From contig CAMWME010000004.1 of the NCBI GenBank assembly GCA_947175325.1, positions 87,644 to 151,643 of the forward strand: a stretch of 64,000 nucleotides of DNA, given 5' to 3'. The notes beneath the pieces were generated by a model that was not told the origin of the DNA, did not search any database, and was given only the letters and a program-made list of their open reading frames with translations. This document shows, in pieces, positions 45,701 to 51,636 of the stretch (position 1 is the first letter of the stretch; each line of letters starts with the position of its first letter). The position numbers and the translations under genes were made by a program. Origin of the DNA: an uncultured Clostridia bacterium. Its GTDB lineage: Bacteria > Bacillota > Clostridia > Christensenellales > Borkfalkiaceae.

Positions 45701-47759
45701 TGGTCCCCTCTTTCATAAGGGTTACGGGCAGATAAATTTTTTCGCCCGTGGACGCGATATACCAAGCCGCGGGTGCGTGGTCTTCGCCGTCGTAGGTTAC
45801 GGTTGCGTTATTTGCCGTATCCCAAACGGGGGTTATTGACTTTTTGGTAATCTGTACGCTTTGCGATAATAAGCTGCTTGCTATAGAATAGTTGGAATCG
45901 TTGTTGATGGCTACCGCCTTGAAAGTACCTACGTTAATATTGTCGCCCGCATACGCTATGGGGAGCGCAACCGTACCGTCGGAGCCTACGCCCGTGTACG
46001 AAGCGGTAACTATAATGGGCGAGCCCGTGTATGCAACGCCCGCGGCGGGTATTGCACTGCCGTTGTACTTCCAATCAACCGCGGTTATCGACTTGGGCTT
46101 TACAACTACGGTAAGATTTTTAGAGCCTATCGAACCGTCAGACCAGCTGTACCCCGCATTGCAGCTTAGCGTTACGGTGTACGTACCCGCGTCGGTCACA
46201 CTGATTTTCTTCGTCGTGCCGTTGTACGACGCGGGTGCGGTGACCGTCACGCTCACACCCGTTGCGGGTGTGGTTAAATTGATTTCTTTTGCAGCTCCGC
46301 TGTAATCAAGCGTTGCCACTGTATTATTGTTTGTAAGAGTTACGTTAGTTGTTGTATCGAACGTGGGCGCTTCGATGACCAACCCCGCCGCTGACGCGGC
46401 AGATTTAAGATTAAGATGAAGCGCGGGGCGCACGGCACGGAGGTCAGTCACGTACGGATTGACAAGGCTACCACCGGAATTAACTGAATTAGCACTGTAC
46501 GCACTAGCGTGGTTGCCGGAACGCAGCCAGGAGCTATTGTCCATGTTCGTTTGTCCGTTGTTTGCCGCAGCACCGGTAGCGTCCGTATAGTTGCTTGCGT
46601 TTGCGTTCTTGGTGGCATTGTCAATTTCGGTTTGCGTTACCGCCGTAGTAGCGTTTTGACGAGCCGCAGAGGGCAAGCCCCAGAAGCCCGAACGCTGTGA
46701 GGGGTTGGGGTAAATTTGACCCGCCCATTCGCCGTTGTTGTAACCGGTTTCATAACCGCTGGGAAGCCATATTTTATCGCCACCCCAGTTGGAGTAACCG
46801 TTTTTGCCGGTATAGTCGTCGTCGGGGGACCACCAACCGCTGGGTGCCGCCTCTGCACCTCCGTTGCCCGAGGTTGCGCCGAAAAGACCGTCGTTTTTAC
46901 AGTCACCGTACCAAGCTGTGCCGTAAATTTTTCTGTTGGACTGATACCACTGCCAAGGAATTTGCGAGGGAGTATCGAAGTACTTTCCGTAGTTAACCAC
47001 CAAGGGATGGTACGTTTGGTAAACTTGGTTTACGGGTACGCTAACGGACATAGTTGCTTCTGCCGTACCGCTCATAATGGGAAGACCCGTCGTTCTGTTG
47101 ATTTTTACCTTAGTTACCGTCTGCACGGCGTTGGTGGTGTTTATGTAGTCCATAAACTTTCTGTTAGAGTCCCAGCCGGAGCCCGAACCGGACATTCCCG
47201 TAGTGGTTTCATCCATTGCCCTTGCCGCGTATTGCGAGTTGACAAGCGAAGCCCTTATAAAGCTTGTTCCGTACATATTCGAGGGGTAATACAAGGTTTT
47301 ATCCGTCGAATACCAAGGATTCCACTGTGCGTGAAGGGAGCTTGAAGCTTGCCACAAGGTTGCAACGACTTCACCCGAAGTATCTTCGGAAGCGAATACG
47401 ACGTTCCAGTCCATTCCACCGAGTTTTACGGTGAAGTAACCCGCGTTGTTGTTGAACTTGGAGGACTCAAACTGCTTATCGGGCTGTTTGTCGATAAAGG
47501 CCTTCAACTCGTTGTAGGAAGCGGTTGATTTGCCCATTATCTGACCCATAAGCTTTTGAAGTCCGTTTGCGTCGAACGTGCCCGCCGTACTACCGCCTAT
47601 GTTGTAAGCACCCGAAGCAGCGTTCGCGCTTGCCGTTTGCACGCCGTTGCCAAAGCCACCGAATACACCGGCAAATGCTGCTATACCGGCGCATATTACG
47701 GTAGCTATCAGCGCAACCAGCGTTGCAAGCCTACCATGTTTTTTCTTTCTAATTTCCAT
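42738..47759 (-). CDS. DGR target: 1673-aa surface protein with DUF6273/CLec-like domain, Ig/MBG stalk and C-terminal anchor
   Basis: Exported protein: signal peptide (about 10-45), then an N-terminal domain (about 50-460) that includes MDWNVVFASEDTSG and ends in SSWLRSG...TDLRAVRPALHLNL, the pattern of DUF6273 (related to C-type-lectin-like folds). The DGR variable repeat encodes residues 409-448. A stalk of about 12 tandem Ig/MBG-like repeats follows (460-1610, units such as VTYDGEDHAPAAWYI), then a membrane helix (about 1630-1655) and an acidic tail. The variable patch would thus be held far from the cell surface, as expected for a ligand-binding or adhesion protein. GGAGG precedes the ATG; the mRNA has a structured leader of about 190 nt. 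Confidence 0.88.
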   Translation of the reverse strand: MEIRKKKHGRLATLVALIATVICAGIAAFAGVFGGFGNGVQTASANAASGAYNIGGSTAGTFDANGLQKLMGQIMGKSTASYNELKAFIDKQPDKQFESSKFNNNAGYFTVKLGGMDWNVVFASEDTSGEVVATLWQASSSLHAQWNPWYSTDKTLYYPSNMYGTSFIRASLVNSQYAARAMDETTTGMSGSGSGWDSNRKFMDYINTTNAVQTVTKVKINRTTGLPIMSGTAEATMSVSVPVNQVYQTYHPLVVNYGKYFDTPSQIPWQWYQSNRKIYGTAWYGDCKNDGLFGATSGNGGAEAAPSGWWSPDDDYTGKNGYSNWGGDKIWLPSGYETGYNNGEWAGQIYPNPSQRSGFWGLPSAARQNATTAVTQTEIDNATKNANASNYTDATGAAANNGQTNMDNSSWLRSGNHASAYSANSVNSGGSLVNPYVTDLRAVRPALHLNLKSAASAAGLVIEAPTFDTTTNVTLTNNNTVATLDYSGAAKEINLTTPATGVSVTVTAPASYNGTTKKISVTDAGTYTVTLSCNAGYSWSDGSIGSKNLTVVVKPKSITAVDWKYNGSAIPAAGVAYTGSPIIVTASYTGVGSDGTVALPIAYAGDNINVGTFKAVAINNDSNYSIASSLLSQSVQITKKSITPVWDTANNATVTYDGEDHAPAAWYIASTGEKIYLPVTLMKEGTTAGTYDVPASNAITAGKYKATVAANTYNGNYTLATAASIEFEVEKVQISANDVEWSFVSGAKFAPNAKPSVTALFRFNNQAYVLDVDFAAAPSGTGNVTTWTVGDYTATAKLGTDAKFANFALAGTISRDLRITDSATGKYTVIWEGFSSIVTYNGQDQKPKAYIIVDGEKIMVNVGILMPDTTVNYTNPAKNAGTYTYVASLTGYTLDNQQTTQRIDPRTISVVYNNLTGLQHGALDGSNNPIKVTASTLDPVAKDEYDNGKLKFVVTGDSNKAGTRVVTAEAQSQDGGLNWVTCNNYVISNASAVQTVGKKVLTDTDITWKNSLTYTYDGNIKIPEGTVNTSALAGGDTGSVYVIFEFVYAVEVGTYSVKVLGISNDNYTFEGTKTLTITADGSQTVQWEGLQNGASSTYNGLNQLPKPYIVIGGEKVYLAVDSLTRGGVATNSAILAGSYVATVNAKTTGDYTYAQATITFTISPYELKTIYLTQNVFIYSGNNNVIEVYALGVNNEKVVISNRNITKNGTAATNCIDAGSYVVTVSSGALDDNYTIASTVNSVSFVVNPMSVTVNFGNLASWVFTDGNNPAITITASVANAVEVKYGKFGTVNTPVADNGSGSFTIAANSMSSLIGQKGMISVAAKNGNYQISGQSFQTFEVVSSVTTATVDFKLDSNGWTDDNKTFTYGDSAAIAVSGSDGVEIKYYKDGVLLTNPITDVSNLDAGTYLITASHASLNLTSNVSGTSRSFKVNPKAVDLSSASWVIDGNAVASNSVAYNGQIYNASLNLGSHASDFDVYYTNGANKNVGSVTTKATVVPKSGNYVATNVSDTYSWNITEATATVAWNDNGTVANITGDNATATGGSFFVKEGAAYKVVYKKNGVVLNAAPTEAGDYTAEVMLALGNDNNVKVNAQSFSFQIGSSSVLPPDVGGNTNNTDNGGMQSWWWILLVVLAVLAIFIAIIALIKSSRKKDGVYDADGFYDDVTPGDFN
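46417..46534 (-). repeat. DGR variable repeat (VR), 118 bp, inside the target gene
   Basis: Encodes target residues 409-448. It aligns without gaps to the two template repeats at 48433-48550 and 48638-48755. Against TR-b it differs at 14 positions, 12 of which are adenines on the coding strand of the template; the other two are T-to-G. The changed codons turn template Asn into His, Ala, Ser, Tyr, Leu and Val. The GC-rich end (CGTGCCGTGCGCCCCGCGCT on the coding strand) is unchanged and is the probable initiation-of-homing segment. Confidence 0.9.
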
Positions 47760-47952
47760 ATAAATTCCTCCGTAGAAAAGAAATTATTATAAATAATGTT
47801 AAGCCCCCGCTGCCATACAAATTGAACAAGTATGACAGTACACAAAGGGGCTATTTCTCCGCGGTTCGGGGCGGAATATACCGCAAAAAAGCGGCTTTTT
47901 TAAATTATAGAAAAATACACCTATTAGTATAATTGATGTACTTTTTACACCC
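47760..47952 (-). promoter_or_regulatory. Structured 5' leader of the DGR target gene
   Basis: About 190 nt of leader lie between the promoter and the start codon. It contains a TACACCTA-type imperfect hairpin near 47916-47940, a short GCCGC/GCGG hairpin near 47880-47896, and a long stem at 47801-47852 where AGCCCC/GGGGGCT and CTGTCATAC/GTATGGCAG pair around TTGTTCAATTT. This looks like a regulatory RNA, though I cannot match it to a known class. Confidence 0.5.
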
Positions 47953-48091
47953 GTATAGTATCACTAAAAAATCGTTAAGTCAAGCATATAAGGGGGTTTT
48001 TTGAATTTTTTTTATTTCTAGTATATGCTCAGAATGGCAAAAATTGCCAAAAAACAGTCAGAAAAATACACCTATTATACTATTAGGTGTA
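47909..48091. repeat. Repeated AGAAAAATACACCTATTA element with hairpin
   Basis: An exact 18-base direct repeat occurs at 47909-47926 and 48060-48077. In the second copy it forms a perfect hairpin, TACACCTA (48067-48074) with TAGGTGTA (48084-48091), followed by T-runs on both strands, so it may stop the template RNA. In the first copy the second arm is TTGATGTA and the hairpin is weaker. Confidence 0.6.
47955..47983 (-). promoter_or_regulatory. Promoter of the DGR target gene
   Basis: On the minus strand TTGACT (47978-47983), 17-bp spacer, TACTAT (47955-47960). Transcription would start at the GGG near 47950-47952. Confidence 0.7.
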
Positions 48092-48100
48092 CTTTTTTGT

Positions 48101-48122
48101 GCCCGAAAAACGGGCTTTTTTT
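48101..48122 (+). terminator. Terminator-like hairpin on the plus strand
   Basis: GCCCG/CGGGC stem with an AAAAA loop followed by seven T. No plus-strand gene precedes it, so it may end an unannotated RNA or act only as a hairpin in the opposite transcript. Confidence 0.55.
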
Positions 48123-48190
48123 ATGGAAAAAATTACCGTTAGTTGGCACATATATGGGTATTAACCGTATTTTTTGCACATAATAATAAG

Positions 48191-48222
48191 CCTCGGCGCA
48201 GTTTGCGCCGAGGCGTTTTTTT
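48191..48222 (+). terminator. Strong terminator-like hairpin on the plus strand
   Basis: Perfect 10-bp stem CCTCGGCGCA (48191-48200) with TGCGCCGAGG (48204-48213) then CGTTTTTTT. On the minus strand the tail is CTTATTATTATG, a weaker terminator that could also end the DGR template transcript. Confidence 0.6.
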
Positions 48223-48432
48223 AAAAGGTACTCAACCGCTTTACAAAAAAGCTGATGAAGCTGAAAGATATGCAGTTAAGCAAGCGCCGTCAGTTCAAGG
48301 TTGAGTATGTTTCGCATTCGCCGAACTTGCGACGCATGCAGGACGGTAACCCCCTTCATCTCAAAATCAATTCTGCCCGCAGATACTTATATCATGCGAA
48401 TACGGGAAAACTTACCTTCTTTTGTAAGCGAG
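48223..48432. other. Non-coding stretch downstream of the DGR templates
   Basis: About 210 bp between the terminator hairpin and TR-a. It is probably the 3' part of the DGR template RNA on the minus strand. It contains the inverted pair CTCAACC (48230 area) and GGTTGAG (48299 area). I see no convincing gene. Confidence 0.4.
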
Positions 48433-48550
48433 TGAAGCGCGGGGCGCACGGCACGGAGGTCAGTCACATTGTAATTATTGTTGCTACCACCGGAATTAAC
48501 TGAATTTGCATTGTTAGAATTCCAATTGTTGCCGGAACGCAGCCAGGAGC
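48433..48550 (-). repeat. DGR template repeat TR-a (118 bp, no cognate VR in window)
   Basis: Its flanks are identical to TR-b and the VR, but the central variable codons differ. On the coding strand it would read SWLRSGNNWNSNNANSVNS then GGSNNNYNVTDLRAVRP, with Asn codons AAC/AAT at the positions that mutate. Against the VR it needs 11 non-adenine changes, so it is not the VR's template. It shares with TR-b an extra upstream segment (about 17 bases, GCGGTARCCCGCATCG with one C/T difference). Confidence 0.85.
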
Positions 48551-48637
48551 CGATGCGGGCTACCGCCCTAAAAAGCTCGGTATACAATACCGTCTTTTTT
48601 TGAAATTTAGTACGCTACTTTATTTTTAGTAAGTGAG

Positions 48638-48755
48638 TGAAGCGCGGGGCGCACGGCACGGAGGTCAGTCACGTTATGATTGTTATTGCTACCACCGGAA
48701 TTAACTGAATTAGCATTGTTAGCATTATTGTTGTTGCCGGAACGCAGCCAGGAGC
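48638..48755 (-). repeat. DGR template repeat TR-b (118 bp, template of the VR)
   Basis: Coding-strand reading SWLRSGNNNNANNANSVNS then GGSNNNHNVTDLRAVRP. The 12 adenine-specific differences to the VR identify it as donor. It starts 74 bp beyond the avd stop, as is typical for DGR templates. Confidence 0.9.
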
Positions 48756-48829
48756 CGATGCGGGTTACCGCCCCGAAAGCACGGCTTTTAAACGCGGGGT
48801 TTAAACAGCCGACCTTTCCTAAAATGAAA

Positions 48830-49360
48830 TTATTTGCGACGGGTGCTTTTTATCCAACCGTTTAAAAGCTTGCCCGTTTCTGCTATGTACTGTGCAAGCA
48901 CGCCCGTCTGACGAATGGTGATTGCTTGCTTCTTGCGTGCGGTTTCCGCATAGAAGTCCAAAAGCTTTAAGCTTACTGCGGCGCGCTTTTGGTAGTTAAG
49001 CCGAGCCTCTACCTCTCTTTCGAAGTTGGCGTGGTACAAATTTTCGATAACCTCGACAGAGGCATTCTGTAAGCGGGAAATTATGCTCCAACGGAATTTT
49101 TTGGGGGATTTTTCCGTTATGACGAAAACGTACTCGCTCAGTTTTTTCGCGTGGGTAAAAACAGCCATTTCCCTATCGTGCGGCGTATCGAAGTCGTTTA
49201 TGCGGAAGGGCTTGCGGGAGGCGTTCTCTTCGCCCTCCACCACGCCGCGCTTCGGCGGTTCTTCAAGCCCGTAATAGTCGGGCGAGTTCAGTTCGTAAAG
49301 TATTTCTTTTTCAAGCCGTTCAAGATTTTCACGGCTCTCCTTCTCTTCCGTATCTTCCAT
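48830..49360 (-). CDS. avd: Avd-like DGR accessory protein (four-helix bundle)
   Basis: A 176-aa, mainly helical, basic protein between the reverse transcriptase and the templates. The core (about 65-170) has KKLSEYVFVITEKSPKKFR, IISRLQNASVEVIENLYHAN and RLNYQKRAAVSLKLLDFYAE, matching the four-helix-bundle pattern of Avd proteins, which form pentamers and are needed for mutagenic reverse transcription. An acidic N-terminal extension (about 60 aa) makes it longer than the 120-130 aa typical of Avd. It starts eight bases after the RT stop. Confidence 0.82.
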   Translation of the reverse strand: MEDTEEKESRENLERLEKEILYELNSPDYYGLEEPPKRGVVEGEENASRKPFRINDFDTPHDREMAVFTHAKKLSEYVFVITEKSPKKFRWSIISRLQNASVEVIENLYHANFEREVEARLNYQKRAAVSLKLLDFYAETARKKQAITIRQTGVLAQYIAETGKLLNGWIKSTRRK

Positions 49361-49368
49361 ATTTACTC

Positions 49369-50487
49369 CTATTTATATTTCTGTATAACGCCGTCCGCTT
49401 CTGCATAGGCTTTCAGCTTTAAAAAAACTTCCCTTCTAAGCTTGTACGACCTTGCGTGCTTTAAGTGACCGTGAAACGCGGAAAGCGACTGCCTTACGCG
49501 CTCGGAGGTAATCAACCCCTCAAGGTAGGCTTTTTTAAGCAGCTTGGTGCGCCAGCGTACGCGGCACTTGGTTTTCTTTTTAACCGTCTTTATAAGCTTG
49601 CCGCTCGGCGTAAAAAAGTATCTGAAGCCCAAATACGTTACGCCGTTTTTCAGCGGACATATCATAGTTTTGGAATTGAACTTTAAGCCCAATGATTCAA
49701 CCGCCGCGCCGATTTCTTTAAGCGCGTAGCGTAAAAATTCTTTGTCTGTATGCACGAGTACGAAGTCGTCCATATACCGCGAATAAACCTTGACGCGTAG
49801 CTTTTCTTTGACGAGCCTATCAACCTTGTTTAAATAGAACATGCCGAAAACTTGACTCGTTTGGTTGCCGATTGGTATGCCCCTACCCGTGTGTTCGGGG
49901 TCGGGGGTAAGGCAGTCGTAACCGTACTTTTCAAGAAACTCGATTTTGGTGCAATAGCTGTCAATGACTTGCGCGATTAGGTTTTTAAGCTTTTCGTCCT
50001 CGAACTGCGAACAGAAAATTTGTTTAAGCCTATCGTGCGGAATACTTGGAAAATACTTCAAAATGTCGCATTTTAAAAAATACCCCGTAACCCCGTTCTT
50101 GCGAACGTGGCTGCGGAGCATGTTTTCAAATCTTTTTAATGCGAAGTGCGAACCCTTTCCTATTTGACACACTGCGTTGTCTAAAATCGCACGTTTGCCG
50201 AAATAAGGCTGTAAAACATCGTCACAAATGACGTGCTGAACTACCCTGTCACAATAACGCAAGGTTTGAATTTCACGCTTCTTCGGCTCGTAAACGACGA
50301 AGTGATGGTACTTGCTGAACTTAAAAGTACCGTCCTTAAGCTGGCTGTAAAGTTTGTAAATATTTTCTAAAAGTGACGCTTCGAAATTTACAAGCGGAAT
50401 TTTGTCGCGTTTAGCTAATCTGCCGCGAAGGTGCGCCCTATAAATGGATTCAAAGGTAAACACCTCGTCAAACGTTTGCGTAATCAT
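49369..50487 (-). CDS. DGR reverse transcriptase
   Basis: A 372-aa reverse transcriptase that would copy the template RNA into cDNA with errors at adenines. The DGR-type motif 4 is GIPIGNQTSQ (203-212), different from the group II intron and retron forms, and the catalytic YMDD box lies at 238-241 (VYSRYMDDFVLV). It has no maturase, HNH or X domain; the C-terminus after residue 300 is a basic thumb-like region. It is the first gene of the DGR transcript: RT, avd, TR-b, TR-a. A ribosome site AGGAAA lies about 15 bases upstream. Confidence 0.93.
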   Translation of the reverse strand: MITQTFDEVFTFESIYRAHLRGRLAKRDKIPLVNFEASLLENIYKLYSQLKDGTFKFSKYHHFVVYEPKKREIQTLRYCDRVVQHVICDDVLQPYFGKRAILDNAVCQIGKGSHFALKRFENMLRSHVRKNGVTGYFLKCDILKYFPSIPHDRLKQIFCSQFEDEKLKNLIAQVIDSYCTKIEFLEKYGYDCLTPDPEHTGRGIPIGNQTSQVFGMFYLNKVDRLVKEKLRVKVYSRYMDDFVLVHTDKEFLRYALKEIGAAVESLGLKFNSKTMICPLKNGVTYLGFRYFFTPSGKLIKTVKKKTKCRVRWRTKLLKKAYLEGLITSERVRQSLSAFHGHLKHARSYKLRREVFLKLKAYAEADGVIQKYK

Positions 50488-50532
50488 ATGCAGAAGCCGT
50501 TTCCTACGAAATAATATAATGTGGTAAGTAAT

Positions 50533-50561
50533 ATTTTACCAACAGCTTAAATTACTGTCAA
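50533..50561 (-). promoter_or_regulatory. Promoter of the DGR operon (RT-avd-TR)
   Basis: On the minus strand perfect TTGACA (50556-50561), 17-bp spacer, TAAAAT (50533-50538), about 46 bp before the RT start codon. Confidence 0.75.
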
Positions 50562-50605
50562 CCAACTTTTGCAGTTTTTGTATCAATTAGCTTATAGCTT
50601 CGCGC

Positions 50606-50644
50606 AAAAAAATAATGCAAGCTTATAACTTGCGTTATTTTTTC
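50606..50644 (-). terminator. Terminator of the flavodoxin/hydrolase operon
   Basis: Stem AAAATAATGCAAG (50609-50621) with CTTGCGTTATTTT (50629-50641), one G-U, directly at the stop codon of the leftward lipoprotein gene. Confidence 0.8.
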
Positions 50645-51633
50645 TATTCAAGGCTTATTGTTACTTGCACGGGGCCATCGTCGGCGCAAAGATATGTGCG
50701 GAGCTCGGAAACCGAATAACCTTCCATTCTTCCGAGCCGCGTGTACTCCCACGAATTGCTGCCGTAAAATAAAACGATGTTACTGCCCAAATACAGTATT
50801 ACGTCGCCCGCTTGCGTGGTCAGCTCCGTGTCGCTCGTCGGCAAAGTGTGCCCCAGCGCGCCCACCTTTTCAAACCCGCCGTAGTCGTCTGCGGTGTAAA
50901 CGATATCACCCTTTTTCAAAATTTCAACGAGCGCGTTAGTTGAAGAATTATCTTCAAGCGTTACCTTAACTTTGTTTCCGTTAATAGTCAGGTACATAAT
51001 GTTTTCAGTAAATTTCATATTAAGACTTTCTATCCACTCTGCAATAGTATTTTGAGAAGTGCCCGAGGGAAACCTTTTGCCCGATATCCATTCTGCGAAC
51101 GGCGCAAGAGTGTGCAAATTGGTATCGCTTGAACCTATACCGCTTGAAGCCGAAGTGCAGAAAGGAATAATCGTCTTGCCCGAAAAATCATAGCTTTCCA
51201 AAAACGTATAGATTATTTTCGGAGCTTGACCGTGCCAGATAGGATACCCCAAAAATACGACGTCATATTTTTCTATATTTTCTACATTTCCGCTGATTGC
51301 GGGGCGGGCGGTGTTATCCTTTTGCTCTTTGTCCGCTCTGCAATCCGTATAATACTTTAAATCGTCCTCGGTATAAGGCACTTCGGGCACGATTTCGTAA
51401 AGCGTACCTTTCGTTTCCGCTTGGATATGCTTTGCTACTCCTTCGGTAGTGTTAGTGCAAGAAAAGTATGCGATAAGAGTGTCGGAAGCTGCCGTTGCGG
51501 GCGGATTCGTTGTTCCACCGCCGCCGTCGCTACCACCGCCGCCGTTGCCTCCGTTTGAATTGCCGTCGGTGCAAGCTGTAAACCCCAATAGCGCCATAAC
51601 GGTTATTAAAATAAGCACTAACAGCTTTTTCAT
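50644..51633 (-). CDS. Lipoprotein fusing flavodoxin and cyclophilin-like domains
   Basis: A 329-aa exported protein. A lipobox (LLGFTAC) and a Gly/Asn/Ser linker (about 22-48) precede a flavodoxin-fold domain (about 52-205): TLIAYFSCTNTTEGVAKHI gives the phosphate-binding loop and VFLGYPIWHGQAPKII the WxG flavin loop. The C-terminal domain (about 215-329), with MYLTINGNKVKVTLEDN and QAGDVILYLGSNIVLFY, is cyclophilin-like (PF18050 type). It is probably an extracytoplasmic FMN-dependent electron carrier. It is the last of four genes read together (MBL, acetyltransferase, alpha/beta hydrolase, this gene). Confidence 0.85.
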   Translation of the reverse strand: MKKLLVLILITVMALLGFTACTDGNSNGGNGGGGSDGGGGTTNPPATAASDTLIAYFSCTNTTEGVAKHIQAETKGTLYEIVPEVPYTEDDLKYYTDCRADKEQKDNTARPAISGNVENIEKYDVVFLGYPIWHGQAPKIIYTFLESYDFSGKTIIPFCTSASSGIGSSDTNLHTLAPFAEWISGKRFPSGTSQNTIAEWIESLNMKFTENIMYLTINGNKVKVTLEDNSSTNALVEILKKGDIVYTADDYGGFEKVGALGHTLPTSDTELTTQAGDVILYLGSNIVLFYGSNSWEYTRLGRMEGYSVSELRTYLCADDGPVQVTISLE

Positions 51634-51636
51634 AGA

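Noticed and set aside
47760..47952. c-di-GMP (GEMM) riboswitch in the target leader
   Set aside because: An HD-GYP relay makes it tempting, but the conserved GEMM core segments are not found in this leader.
48255..48503. Plus-strand 82-aa open frame running into TR-a
   Set aside because: It reads antisense through the template repeat, has no ribosome site or recognisable domain, and is best explained as a by-product of the DGR RNA region.
48387..48587. Minus-strand 66-aa open frame covering TR-a
   Set aside because: This is the template repeat read in the VR frame; it lacks a plausible start signal and would not be a protein gene.
49369..50487. Retron or group II intron reverse transcriptase
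   Set aside because: Motif 4 is of the DGR form (IGNQTSQ), there is no maturase or HNH domain, and matching TR/VR repeats are adjacent.
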